NCBI GenBank assembly: GCA_007134695.1
Contig: SLKI01000029.1
Coordinates: 1-32,398 of the forward strand
Length of the DNA: 32,398 bases
Direction of reading: 5' to 3'
From: Balneolaceae bacterium
GTDB lineage: Bacteria; Bacteroidota; Rhodothermia; Balneolales; Balneolaceae
The notes beneath the pieces were generated by a model. It ran no database searches. It had not been told where the DNA came from and saw only the letters and a list, made by a program, of their open reading frames with translations. A program made the translations under genes and the position numbers. This document shows, in pieces, positions 24,675-32,354 of this stretch; the first letter of the stretch is position 1; the number at the start of each line of letters is the position of its first letter.

Positions 24675-24691
24675 CCGGCCGGCCGGTCAAG
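24670..24691. terminator. 22-bp perfect palindrome, possible bidirectional terminator
   Basis: CTTGACCGGCC followed by GGCCGGTCAAG is a perfect 22-bp inverted repeat at the junction of two convergent genes. It contains the usp stop (TGA, 24672-24674) and the peptidase stop (24687-24689 on the other strand). The RNA could fold into a GC-rich hairpin in either direction, but neither side has a clear U-tract. Confidence 0.5.
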
Positions 24692-25856
24692 ACTCTTCCG
24701 ATAAATCCGGAAGCTTGAGCAGCCCGGAAAGAAGGGCGATACGCTCTAAAGTCTCATCAAAAAATATCTTTTCGGTAGGACTGTGGGCACCTTCACCGAC
24801 TGCACCCAGCCCGTCGAGCGTTGCAGTATGGAGGCTTGTGTAACTTCCGTCGGATCCGCCACCAGATATTCCTTCTTTCAGTTCGAGCCCGAGATTCTCG
24901 GCAATCCCGGATGCTGCCTGCCAAAGCTGCCGATTTCTTCTGTTCTGGACCAGGGGCGGGCGTTTGAACCCCCCACTGATCTCAAGTGTAACTCCTTCCA
25001 TCGTTGACTGAATAGACCGGATCGCTTTGTCCATTATTTCGGCATCCTTCTTGGTCTCAACACGAACATCTACCGAAGCCTTGCTTTCGGCAGCGACTAC
25101 ATTGGAGCCGGTCCCTCCGTCGATCTTGCCCACATTTACAGTAATACCCTCTTCAGGGCGGTTCAGCTCCTGCAGCTTCTGGATAAGGTAGGAAAGTTCG
25201 AGGATAGCACTCCTTCCTTTTTCCGGTTCGATACCCGCATGCGCCGAGACCCCTTTTATGCGGATATCGAAATGCCCTACACCTTTCCGACGGGTTTTCA
25301 GTTTTCCATCCGGATCCAGTGAGGGCTCCAGTACATAAACTCTCCGAACCGCTCTTGCAATCTTCATAATCCTGTCGACCGACTCAGTGCTGCCGGTCTC
25401 CTCATCCGAATTGATGAACAGTATCGGCTGAAGCTCCATCTTCTGCCCGTTTGACTGAAGGAAGCGCAACGCCGTCAGCATCATTAAAATACCGGCTTTC
25501 ATATCATAGATACCCGGTCCGCTAATCCTGTTCTTCTCTTTTCTGAAAGGCATATTCTGGAGTGTCCCTTTGGGCCAAACAGTATCGATATGCCCCAGCA
25601 GAAGCTGATATCCTCCCGAAGAGGGTTTCGGTAATCTGGCAAGCAGCTGTCCCCCGCTTTCCCGACCGGCATATTGTTCCGTTCGATATCCCAGTTTTTT
25701 CAGATCACGGTTCAGTAAAGAGAAAAAATCAAGATGCGCCCGGGCATCATGCGGCGGAGTTTCTAGCTCAACAAATCGACGAAGTCGGTTTAAAAAGCGG
25801 GTTTTTTCTCGCAACAGTTCATCAAGAATCTGAATAGTCGCACTCTTATGAGCCAT
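24687..25856 (-). CDS. M20-family metallopeptidase (carboxypeptidase G2-like)
   Basis: This 389-residue zinc hydrolase probably removes C-terminal or amide-linked residues from small peptides or folate-like substrates. Metal and catalytic residues are visible: His89 in LGHIDT, Asp118 in GIYDMKAG, Glu152/Glu153 in SDEETGS, and a late His in GAHSPTE. The lid/dimerisation domain covers about 190-300. Most relatives read DMKGG where this one has DMKAG. No signal peptide is seen, so it is likely cytosolic. The start is only 3 bp after the flavin reductase stop, so they form an operon. The substrate is unknown. Confidence 0.88.
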   Translation of the reverse strand: MAHKSATIQILDELLREKTRFLNRLRRFVELETPPHDARAHLDFFSLLNRDLKKLGYRTEQYAGRESGGQLLARLPKPSSGGYQLLLGHIDTVWPKGTLQNMPFRKEKNRISGPGIYDMKAGILMMLTALRFLQSNGQKMELQPILFINSDEETGSTESVDRIMKIARAVRRVYVLEPSLDPDGKLKTRRKGVGHFDIRIKGVSAHAGIEPEKGRSAILELSYLIQKLQELNRPEEGITVNVGKIDGGTGSNVVAAESKASVDVRVETKKDAEIMDKAIRSIQSTMEGVTLEISGGFKRPPLVQNRRNRQLWQAASGIAENLGLELKEGISGGGSDGSYTSLHTATLDGLGAVGEGAHSPTEKIFFDETLERIALLSGLLKLPDLSEES

Positions 25857-25859
25857 CGG

Positions 25860-26471
25860 TTATTTCTTGAAGTTTTCTGGAAAAGGGAACGCCTGGGTTT
25901 CACCGGTTACAGTATAGCGGCCAGGCGAAATATAGACGAGTTGCGGATGGTTGAAAAGCAACTCATTGTCATCGTGTGCAGGGGTTCGAACGATCTCGGT
26001 CAAAGCTTCGGCCCGGACCACTTCTCCCAATATGAGACTGTTTTCACCAAAGCCGTCGACAAACCGCATCAGCCTGCACTCCAGAAAGATGTATCCTTTT
26101 TCGACAAAGTAGCCTTCGATCTCTTTGGACGGAATCCTGGAGATCGCCTCGAGCTCCGGTTTGGTATTGTCATCACAACGAGGAGATGCTGTAAGGCTGG
26201 TCAATACTACCTGGTCGGGACGGGGATAGGTCACTGTGAATTCCCCGGATCTTTTGATGTTTTGGTAGGTGGCATGGCTGGGAGTGCAGACAAATCCGAA
26301 GTAGTTTTTCCACCCAAGCGGAAATACCATATGCTTGGGTGCAAAATCTGCTGAACCGTCGGACTCCAGTGTTCCGACGATCACCAGCGGGTGAACAGTA
26401 AACACCTGTTCCCAGATCGGATATTCAAGGTTCAGTTCTGTCAATTCTAAACTATTTGGTTGATCTGACAT
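25860..26471 (-). CDS. Flavin reductase-like (FMN-binding split-barrel) protein
   Basis: This 203-residue protein fits the flavin reductase-like family that binds FMN and reduces flavins or acts as an oxidoreductase. The typical start HPLVIVGTLESDGSADFAPKHMVFPLG, then YFGFVCTPSHATYQNIKRSGEFTVTYP, and the later IFLECRLMRFVDGFG place it there. The partner is unknown. It is followed after 3 bp by the M20 peptidase and lies about 90 bp after the STAS gene on the same strand. No good ribosome site is visible before ATG 26471. Confidence 0.85.
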   Translation of the reverse strand: MSDQPNSLELTELNLEYPIWEQVFTVHPLVIVGTLESDGSADFAPKHMVFPLGWKNYFGFVCTPSHATYQNIKRSGEFTVTYPRPDQVVLTSLTASPRCDDNTKPELEAISRIPSKEIEGYFVEKGYIFLECRLMRFVDGFGENSLILGEVVRAEALTEIVRTPAHDDNELLFNHPQLVYISPGRYTVTGETQAFPFPENFKK

Positions 26472-26472
26472 A

Positions 26473-26580
26473 CCGGTTGATATTTAAGTTTACATAAGCC
26501 GATTGATATTTAATCTTTCTCCAACTGACGGGTACTGCACTCATCATGAGCCGTTTTGTATTTCAAGGTTTCACAAGCCG
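26473..26580. repeat. Degenerate CCGnTTgnTATTT repeats around the STAS gene end
   Basis: Similar 26-27-bp words start at 26473, 26499 and 26551 (CCGGTTGATATTTAAG, CCGATTGATATTTAAT, CCGTTTTGTATTTCAAG). A partial fourth begins at 26578 inside the STAS coding end. They are AT-rich and imperfect. They may be an old duplication. Confidence 0.35.
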
Positions 26581-26850
26581 GTTTAGATCCCACTTCTGAT
26601 GGAGGCCCAGAATCTGAATTACTTCATAAAAGATTTCGGGCGGATTTTCCAATTGAATACCGGTACCCTTCTCCATCAGCCTGTGGATAAAAACAATGGC
26701 ATTACTGTCTACAAATGCAGATCGCGAGAGATCTATAACCAGCTCCTCTTGTTCACCCAGCACCTCGCTGATCTTTCGAACCGCATCGAGATTGAATTCA
26801 CCTTCCAGTTCTACCAGTAGTGACTGTTTCTTTTTCTCGTATTTCATCAT
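26563..26850 (-). CDS. STAS domain protein (anti-anti-sigma factor-like)
   Basis: This 95-residue single STAS domain has the switch motif VIDLSRSAFVDSNAI, where Ser49 is the position phosphorylated in SpoIIAA/RsbV-type antagonists. The 53-bp overlap with the upstream ATPase-GNAT gene in another frame implies co-expression. Family knowledge: such proteins bind HATPase_c_2 kinases in a partner switch. Here the natural partner is the overlapping gene's N-terminal domain. No sigma factor or PP2C phosphatase is in the window. Confidence 0.85.
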   Translation of the reverse strand: MMKYEKKKQSLLVELEGEFNLDAVRKISEVLGEQEELVIDLSRSAFVDSNAIVFIHRLMEKGTGIQLENPPEIFYEVIQILGLHQKWDLNRLVKP

Positions 26851-28336
26851 ACTCTTTTTTAATTAATTTTTTCAATTTGCCGGCTATACTTGTCAGAGTC
26901 TCTATCTGGCCGAAATCAAGATCTGCCTCAATACTTTGCATCCGTAAATAGTCTCTCTCCCCGTGGAACATCGGCATCAGTCCCGCAAATAAAAAACGCT
27001 TCTTCTTCAGCCACTCAACTGCGTGTTCGGCCCATGGATGATCGAGCGGAATATCGATGTAAACCGATGTCAGATTAAGTTCCGCGATACTTCTGAACAT
27101 CTGCAGCGAAGAAGTTTCGAAGGAGTCTCCATAACGTTCAACAACAATCAGAGCCGTGTTGGATTCATACTGGATATCCAGATGCATCCGGGTGTCCGAG
27201 CGATCCTTTTCGATCTGCTCCGGAAGCGATACAAATACCGGATGGTTGTCGAATTGATTGTACAGGTCGATGATGATCGGCTCATACCTGTTCGGCAGCC
27301 AGACCGGACGATCCCACTGCCCTGTCAGCGGCAGAAAATCGAGTAGCAGGCTGACCGGCTGGGGATAGTCTTCGCGGATCCCCTTGTAGACCGAAGGTGG
27401 GGATTTGGCAAGCATCAGTGCTGTACTCCGGAATCCGAATGTTTCGTTCACCTTCTGACTGATCGTATGGACGGTCAGTGCCATACCGTAGATTCCCATC
27501 AATCCCCGCCTGCGGCTCATTTCGATCAGCTGGTCCAGCATCTTTTTCATCAACCCTTTTTTCCGGTGTTCCGGAGAGACAACGGCTTCACCGATCTCAC
27601 CGATCGGCGAGTCTGAATTTCGAATCACGGCAAAATAGCCGACCGGAAAACCATTTTTAGTTCGAGCAATAGTCCCGAATTTGTAACCGTGCCGGACGGC
27701 AAGTTCGATCCGACGCGGAAAATAGAGGTCTTCCTTGCTGTATGAATAACCATAGGTTTTATAGATTAGCCTGGAGATATCTTCAGCATCACTGCTTGTC
27801 ACCGAATAGAGACGATACTCCGTTTCCGACTCATCTGAAGGTTCTTCTCCTGCCCGGACTCCGGTGACAACATCGATCACTTCATTTTGCGCTTCCTCTT
27901 TTACATGAGAAAAATCCAACTGGCTGACCAGCCGAAACTCTTTTCCACCCTTGCCGCGATTCAGAAAGAGAAAATGGTCGACCATGCGCCTGGCAACTTC
28001 CAGGCCTGCTCCTTCGAAGTCTCCCTCATTCAGCGCTTTTTCCACCGAAAAGCTGTGTCGTTGCGGATCAAAAGGCTCACCCATCTCCTGAATAACAATC
28101 TCTATCCCGGAAAGTGAATACTGGTACCATATTTCAACATAACCCTGCTGCTCTTTGTAAGCGTGAAGCAGGATATCGTTCAAGATCTCGTCTACCGCAA
28201 GACTCATGCGAACCGAATCATTCAGCGGCAATCCCATGTTGACACACCATCGACGGGTGAAGTCGGTTTCAGGCTCAATCATGCCCAGCCTCATTTCCAG
28301 ATAGTGATGCGCTTCCATAATTCGCGGACTGTTCAT
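26798..28336 (-). CDS. Anti-sigma-type ATPase fused to GNAT acetyltransferase
   Basis: This 512-residue fusion starts with an HATPase_c_2 domain (about 1-135). The N-box is AVDEILNDILLHAY (Glu50, Asn53), the G1 box is EMGEPFDP (Glu84 where Asp is usual), and the G2-like segment is GAGLEVARRMVD. A GNAT domain follows (about 173-310): the acetyl-CoA loop is EAVVSPEHRKKGLMKKMLDQLI and the last strand NETFGFRST. The last 190 residues are not recognised but recall a further GNAT-like region. The ATPase half resembles RsbW/SpoIIAB kinases; the fusion would link partner switching to acylation or acetyl-CoA level. It precedes and overlaps the STAS gene by 53 bp, and an operator-like array lies upstream (28411-28526). 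Confidence 0.85.
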   Translation of the reverse strand: MNSPRIMEAHHYLEMRLGMIEPETDFTRRWCVNMGLPLNDSVRMSLAVDEILNDILLHAYKEQQGYVEIWYQYSLSGIEIVIQEMGEPFDPQRHSFSVEKALNEGDFEGAGLEVARRMVDHFLFLNRGKGGKEFRLVSQLDFSHVKEEAQNEVIDVVTGVRAGEEPSDESETEYRLYSVTSSDAEDISRLIYKTYGYSYSKEDLYFPRRIELAVRHGYKFGTIARTKNGFPVGYFAVIRNSDSPIGEIGEAVVSPEHRKKGLMKKMLDQLIEMSRRRGLMGIYGMALTVHTISQKVNETFGFRSTALMLAKSPPSVYKGIREDYPQPVSLLLDFLPLTGQWDRPVWLPNRYEPIIIDLYNQFDNHPVFVSLPEQIEKDRSDTRMHLDIQYESNTALIVVERYGDSFETSSLQMFRSIAELNLTSVYIDIPLDHPWAEHAVEWLKKKRFLFAGLMPMFHGERDYLRMQSIEADLDFGQIETLTSIAGKLKKLIKKEYDEIREKETVTTGRTGR

Positions 28337-28410
28337 TTTTTACATATTCTGTCTGCGCAATGTAACAGATAGATGCCCGACCCCTCGTAGTAGTAGATGC
28401 TCGTTCCCGC

Positions 28411-28526
28411 GTAGGAGATTTCCTACAGAATGGATAGGGAATTTCCGTCGGGATAGGGAATTTCCGCCGGGGATGATGAGTTTCCGCCGGGATAGGAAAT
28501 TTCCGCCGGGGATGATCTTTCACCGG
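28411..28526. promoter_or_regulatory. Phased array of related palindromes upstream of ATPase-GNAT gene
   Basis: The first site, GTAGGAGATTTCCTAC (28411-28426), is a GTAGG-N6-CCTAC palindrome. Similar words follow at 28434 and 28453 (ATAGGGAATTTCC), 28473 (degenerate), 28492 (ATAGGAAATTTCC) and 28512 (degenerate). Spacings are 23, 19, 20, 19 and 20 bp, close to two DNA turns. It lies upstream of the ATPase-GNAT start at 28336 and downstream of the BASS gene stop. It may be a cooperative operator array or a degenerate minisatellite. Confidence 0.5.
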
Positions 28527-28562
28527 AAAGAGGAAATAGAACCGTACATTACAACAATTATT

Positions 28563-29642
28563 TCAGGAGTGTTCGCTCTTATCCGGCTGCTCTCTGATCT
28601 GATGTGGATTTGAGCCCTGACTGGGATCGTTCTTGATTCTCGGTGGCAGAAAACCTTTTGGATAGCGCGAGATATATTTTTCGCCGAATAGCCGGTTATG
28701 GATTGTAGTATTTTTGAAAACCTCCCAGTCGAACTTTCCGATCTTCCGATAGTAGAGGGTGACAAACGATGAGGTCATCACAATAAATGTGGAGTAAAGA
28801 ATGGCAAGCCACAACATCTGGCTCTGGATCGGTTCGTGAAAACTGAGCAGAATGATAGCAAAAGCGACCGGTCCGTTCTGAATTCCCGTTTCCAGTGATA
28901 TGGCACGCTGAAACAGCGGAGAAAGCCGAAAAAGTCGAGACATCCAGTAACCGAAAAGAAATCCGAGCAGTCCAACACAGATCGCTGCAATGTAGATCTC
29001 CTTCGGCGTTTGCAGAAATAACCCGGTATGACGGATGAAAGCTGTTGCAATCAGGTAGAGAATCACAATAATTGCCATAAACCCGGCTGTATCTTCCGCC
29101 GTTTTTGCCCACTCCCGGGAACGGGCGCGAAGTACCATCCCCAGCGCAACCGGAACAAGGACCAGTGCCAGCGAGGATACAATGTTTCCGGTCGGAATCA
29201 CAAAGTCGGTGTCCGCCCCGGCGGCTCTCATTTCTGAACTGATCTGTTCGGTGAATCCGGCGGTATAAAGTTCGAGAAGAACCGGCATCATAATCAGGGC
29301 CAGCAGGGTTGATGCGGTCGTCATCGCGATACTGAGTGCCACCGATCCCCTGGCAAAATAGGCGAACATGTTGGATGTTGTACCACCGGGCAGGCATCCG
29401 ATCAGAATAAGGGCGATTGCATAAGCGGGCGGCAGCTCGAGATAAAGGGCCAGGAAAAAGGCAAATGCCGGCATCAGCCCGAACTGGGAGAGGAAACCGA
29501 TCAAGATACCTCTCGGATAGCGTGCTACCGTTTTAAAATCATTGACCGTCAGACTCGCTCCCATCCCGAACATGATGAGAAAGATCATGACAGCCAGCAG
29601 GATTTGATCAATCGGAAACAGCAGTTGTGTGTCAAATTCCAT
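28563..29642 (-). CDS. Bile acid:sodium symporter (BASS) family transporter
   Basis: This 359-residue inner-membrane protein has about nine to ten hydrophobic helices and a hydrophilic C-terminal tail of about 55 residues. Family signatures are the CLPGGTTSNMFAYFARG loop and the later ETGIQNGPVAFAI segment, which form the Na+/substrate site in SLC10-like carriers. The substrate is likely an organic anion such as a carboxylate, but none can be named. GAGGTTTCC precedes ATG 29642. The gene starts 7 bp after the acyl-CoA synthetase stop, so the two form an operon and may supply and activate the same carboxylic acid. Confidence 0.88.
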   Translation of the reverse strand: MEFDTQLLFPIDQILLAVMIFLIMFGMGASLTVNDFKTVARYPRGILIGFLSQFGLMPAFAFFLALYLELPPAYAIALILIGCLPGGTTSNMFAYFARGSVALSIAMTTASTLLALIMMPVLLELYTAGFTEQISSEMRAAGADTDFVIPTGNIVSSLALVLVPVALGMVLRARSREWAKTAEDTAGFMAIIVILYLIATAFIRHTGLFLQTPKEIYIAAICVGLLGFLFGYWMSRLFRLSPLFQRAISLETGIQNGPVAFAIILLSFHEPIQSQMLWLAILYSTFIVMTSSFVTLYYRKIGKFDWEVFKNTTIHNRLFGEKYISRYPKGFLPPRIKNDPSQGSNPHQIREQPDKSEHS

Positions 29643-29649
29643 GGAAACC

Positions 29650-31686
29650 TCAGCTTTTGGCAGGTTCTGGCCGATAGATCTCGTCGATCTTGTCGGAATA
29701 TTTTTCAGAAATCACATGCCGTTTCATTTTGAAAAGGCTAGTCAGTTCCTCTCCTGCTGTGAAACCTTCCTCCAGCATTCGGAAATCCCGGATGAGTTCA
29801 AAACTTTTAAACCCGTTTTTTGGTGAGACGATCTTCTTGATCTCCGACCGAATCGTCTTTTCGGCCTGTTCGTTATTTGCCAGCTCCTCCAGGGATTCAA
29901 CTTCCAGTCCGTGATCCCTGAACTCTTTCAAGTCCGGCACAACCAGAACACCCAGATATTTTCGGTCCTGTCCGACCACCATGGAATGTTCGATAAACGG
30001 ACTCTGGTTCAACCTCATTTCGATCGGCTCCGGTTCGAGATTCTCTCCGCTTGAAAGAACAATAGTCGCTTTGATCCGGCCCAAAATTTTCAGGCAGTCG
30101 TTAAAAGTAATCATTCCCAGATCTCCTGTCCGGAACCATTCCTCCTCCAACGCCTCGTCTGTGCGTTCCTGGTCCCGATAGTAACCTTTCATCACTTGCG
30201 GGCCCCGTACCCAGATTTCACCGCGTCGTCCTCGCCCACCATATCGGTCGTCGGGATCCGGATATTGGACAGCCCCATTATCGATATCGATAATCCGAAT
30301 ATCTGTTTCAGGAACCGGCGGCCCAACCGTTCCGATGACCAGATTGTCCAAAGTTCTGGCAGCCACAACAGGGGCCGTTTCAGTAAGCCCATACCCTTCC
30401 AGAACAGGGATACCGATATAGTTGAAAAAGCGATCGATCTCTTCGGGAAGTGCACCGCCTCCCGATACAGTAGCTTTCAAAGAACCGCCGGCACTCATAC
30501 GTATCGGCTCCAGAACAGCCACATTGAAAAAACCATACCAGGGCACGACAATCAGCCACCTTAACATGTGCAACGGATAGAGAAGAGCTCTTTTCATTTT
30601 TGATGCGGGCCTCAATTTCTCCTCACGATCCCTGAGAAAGTAGACCGAACCTTTATAGATCCGACTGAGAAAATAGGCAGTATGAAACAACAGGCGCCGC
30701 ATCGGATGCGCCTCTTTAATTCTTTTCAAGATTCTCTGATGGAGACTTTCCCACAAGCGCGGTGCCGATCCCATAAATGTAGGTTCCACATTCTTCATAT
30801 CGTCACCGAGCGTGCGAATTGAAGTGTAATAAGTACACACCCCGCAGCAGATAGTATACATCTCGAAAACCCGTTCAAAGATGTGCCAGATCGGCAAGAT
30901 TGATAGTACACGATCTGTACAATTAAGTTCAATTGGAATCACCTGCATTTGAGAAATCATATTTGCATGAGTCAGCATCACACCTTTCGGCGTACCGGTA
31001 GTGCCGGAGGTATAGATCAAAGTAAACAGGTCATCCGGACGTATCTGTTCCATACGCTGTTCGGCTCTGCGATCCCCCTCCTCCCTCAACTCCCTGCCGC
31101 GAATTACCAACTCTTCGATCGAATAAACACCATTGCTGCCAAGGTCTTTATCCACATTCAGATCTTTCTCGTGATTCTGTACCTCCTCTCCATTCAGCTC
31201 TTCCTCTCCATTCTGAAACTTTTTTCTATTCGGTTCATTCTCTTCATTCGGTACTTCACCCTCCATCAAAATAAGAGTAGCAAGTTCTGGCATCTCCTTT
31301 TGCAGTGACTTGACCCTTTTTAGCAGCCTTTTATCCTCGATAAAGGCCACCTTGATATGTGCGTGATTGACGATATAGATCAACTCTTCGTCGGTAAGAT
31401 CGGTTCCTCTTGGTACATCCGCGGAACCAGATAGCTGTACACCATAATCAGCCAGGATCCATTCAAACCGATTGTCTGCAAACAATCCAACATGATCCTT
31501 GTAATTAACACCCAGCTCAATCAATGAAGTCGCCAACTGCAAGCCCATTTCGTAGAGATCTCTGAATGAAACAGGCTCCCACTGCTGTGACGACTTGCGC
31601 GTCGCAAACGCGGGCAGCTCACCATAACGTTCGGCTGCGCCCTTATAAAGTTCGGCCAGATTGGTAGCTATTACTCGATTATTCAT
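29650..31686 (-). CDS. Long-chain acyl-CoA synthetase-like AMP-binding protein
   Basis: This 678-residue adenylate-forming enzyme activates a fatty or other carboxylic acid to acyl-CoA. The core motifs are LIYTSGTTGTPKGVMLTHANM, VLEGYGLTETAPVVAARTL and EWFRTGDLGMI, with the late catalytic segment LKILGRIKATIVLSSGENLEPEPIE typical of the FadD15-like/bubblegum group. An unusual acidic insert of six tandem hexapeptides covers residues 147-182. It is first in the operon with the BASS transporter (7-bp gap). The AT-rich leader to 31894 separates it from a divergent gene. Confidence 0.9.
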   Translation of the reverse strand: MNNRVIATNLAELYKGAAERYGELPAFATRKSSQQWEPVSFRDLYEMGLQLATSLIELGVNYKDHVGLFADNRFEWILADYGVQLSGSADVPRGTDLTDEELIYIVNHAHIKVAFIEDKRLLKRVKSLQKEMPELATLILMEGEVPNEENEPNRKKFQNGEEELNGEEVQNHEKDLNVDKDLGSNGVYSIEELVIRGRELREEGDRRAEQRMEQIRPDDLFTLIYTSGTTGTPKGVMLTHANMISQMQVIPIELNCTDRVLSILPIWHIFERVFEMYTICCGVCTYYTSIRTLGDDMKNVEPTFMGSAPRLWESLHQRILKRIKEAHPMRRLLFHTAYFLSRIYKGSVYFLRDREEKLRPASKMKRALLYPLHMLRWLIVVPWYGFFNVAVLEPIRMSAGGSLKATVSGGGALPEEIDRFFNYIGIPVLEGYGLTETAPVVAARTLDNLVIGTVGPPVPETDIRIIDIDNGAVQYPDPDDRYGGRGRRGEIWVRGPQVMKGYYRDQERTDEALEEEWFRTGDLGMITFNDCLKILGRIKATIVLSSGENLEPEPIEMRLNQSPFIEHSMVVGQDRKYLGVLVVPDLKEFRDHGLEVESLEELANNEQAEKTIRSEIKKIVSPKNGFKSFELIRDFRMLEEGFTAGEELTSLFKMKRHVISEKYSDKIDEIYRPEPAKS
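31141..31248 (-). repeat. Six tandem 18-bp coding repeats in the acyl-CoA synthetase
   Basis: Within the acyl-CoA synthetase, residues 147-182 read as six hexapeptides: NEENEP, NRKKFQ, NGEEEL, NGEEVQ, NHEKDL, NVDKDL. Each begins with Asn and is rich in Glu/Lys/Asp. The reading frame is kept, so unit-number changes would not disrupt the gene. It sits in a surface loop ahead of the AMP-binding motif. Confidence 0.75.
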
Positions 31687-31894
31687 AATGCATCTGAGCC
31701 ATCGGCAAGCAGAAGTTCAAATTCGCTCAGGAATATAGGTTTCTATTATTTAAACATTAAATACAGATTCCTCTTTTTTCACCCGAAAAGATTAACCATT
31801 TGCGCATGGATGCTTTTTTTCCTCCTTTTTTTCCTATTCTTACTATTTATACTTATTCTTCTATAACTAATATTCGGAAATAATTATAGAATGC
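31687..31894. other. AT-rich divergent intergenic region
   Basis: These 208 bp separate the acyl-CoA synthetase start from the RHH/RAMA-like gene. They are strongly T-rich on the plus strand (31800-31860), unlike the more GC-rich remainder. No palindrome of the shared motif is convincing here, and no promoter could be fixed. Confidence 0.4.
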
Positions 31895-32290
31895 ATGAAT
31901 AAGAAGATTGAAATCGACTTCGAAGTGTATAAGTATCTGACGATGATGAGAAAGTCGGAGGAGGATACTTATAACGATGTAATCCGAGAACTTTTAAACC
32001 TGGATACCTATACCGATCGAGAAAGTACAAAAGATAGTGAACATCATAAATCCTTTATTTCCAAGGGTGTAGAATTCCCACACAAGACGAAATTAAGAGC
32101 TCTTTACAAAGGACGCTATTATAACGCAGAAGTATTGGACGGAAAGATTATTTACGATACTGAAACTCATCATTCTCCCTCATCAGCTGCCATAGCCGTA
32201 ACAGGCAATAATGTCAACGGATGGGCTTTCTGGGAATGTAGAAGGCCAGGAGAGAAGGACTGGAGCCTCTTACGGGATCTCAGAGATTAA
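31895..32290 (+). CDS. Small RHH-like / RAMA-like domain protein
   Basis: I do not know a named family for the whole 131-residue protein. The N-terminus (IEIDFEVYKYLTMMRKSEEDTYNDVIRELL) resembles the ribbon-helix-helix of SeqA-type DNA-binding proteins. The C-terminal half (LRALYKGRYYNAEVLDGKII..HSPSSAAIAVTG..NGWAFWEC) matches the pattern of RAMA domains, which are predicted to recognise modified DNA. Together this suggests a DNA-associated protein. It stands alone in AT-rich DNA at the edge of the window, divergent from the acyl-CoA synthetase, which may hint at transfer. It could also be part of a restriction or defence locus beyond the window. Confidence 0.65.
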   Translation: MNKKIEIDFEVYKYLTMMRKSEEDTYNDVIRELLNLDTYTDRESTKDSEHHKSFISKGVEFPHKTKLRALYKGRYYNAEVLDGKIIYDTETHHSPSSAAIAVTGNNVNGWAFWECRRPGEKDWSLLRDLRD

Positions 32291-32333
32291 TTCATGTAGA
32301 TACGAATTCTCAATGATCTATTTCTAATCGGAG

Positions 32334-32354
32334 AGGCAAAAAGAGACTCTGCCT
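32334..32354 (+). terminator. Possible terminator after the RHH/RAMA-like gene
   Basis: AGGCA and TGCCT are inverted arms across 11 nt, followed by GAATTTTC. The stem is short and the T-run is modest, so this is a weak call. It begins 44 nt after the stop codon. Confidence 0.3.

Noticed and set aside
28275-28523. Open frame on the minus strand with repeated PRRKFPIP words
   Set aside because: The repeats are a translation of the intergenic palindrome array; the frame overlaps the ATPase-GNAT start and has no family resemblance.
28430-28526. Possible short CRISPR-like array
   Set aside because: The period is only about 20 bp with no unique spacers and no cas genes; it reads as tandem or operator-like repeats.
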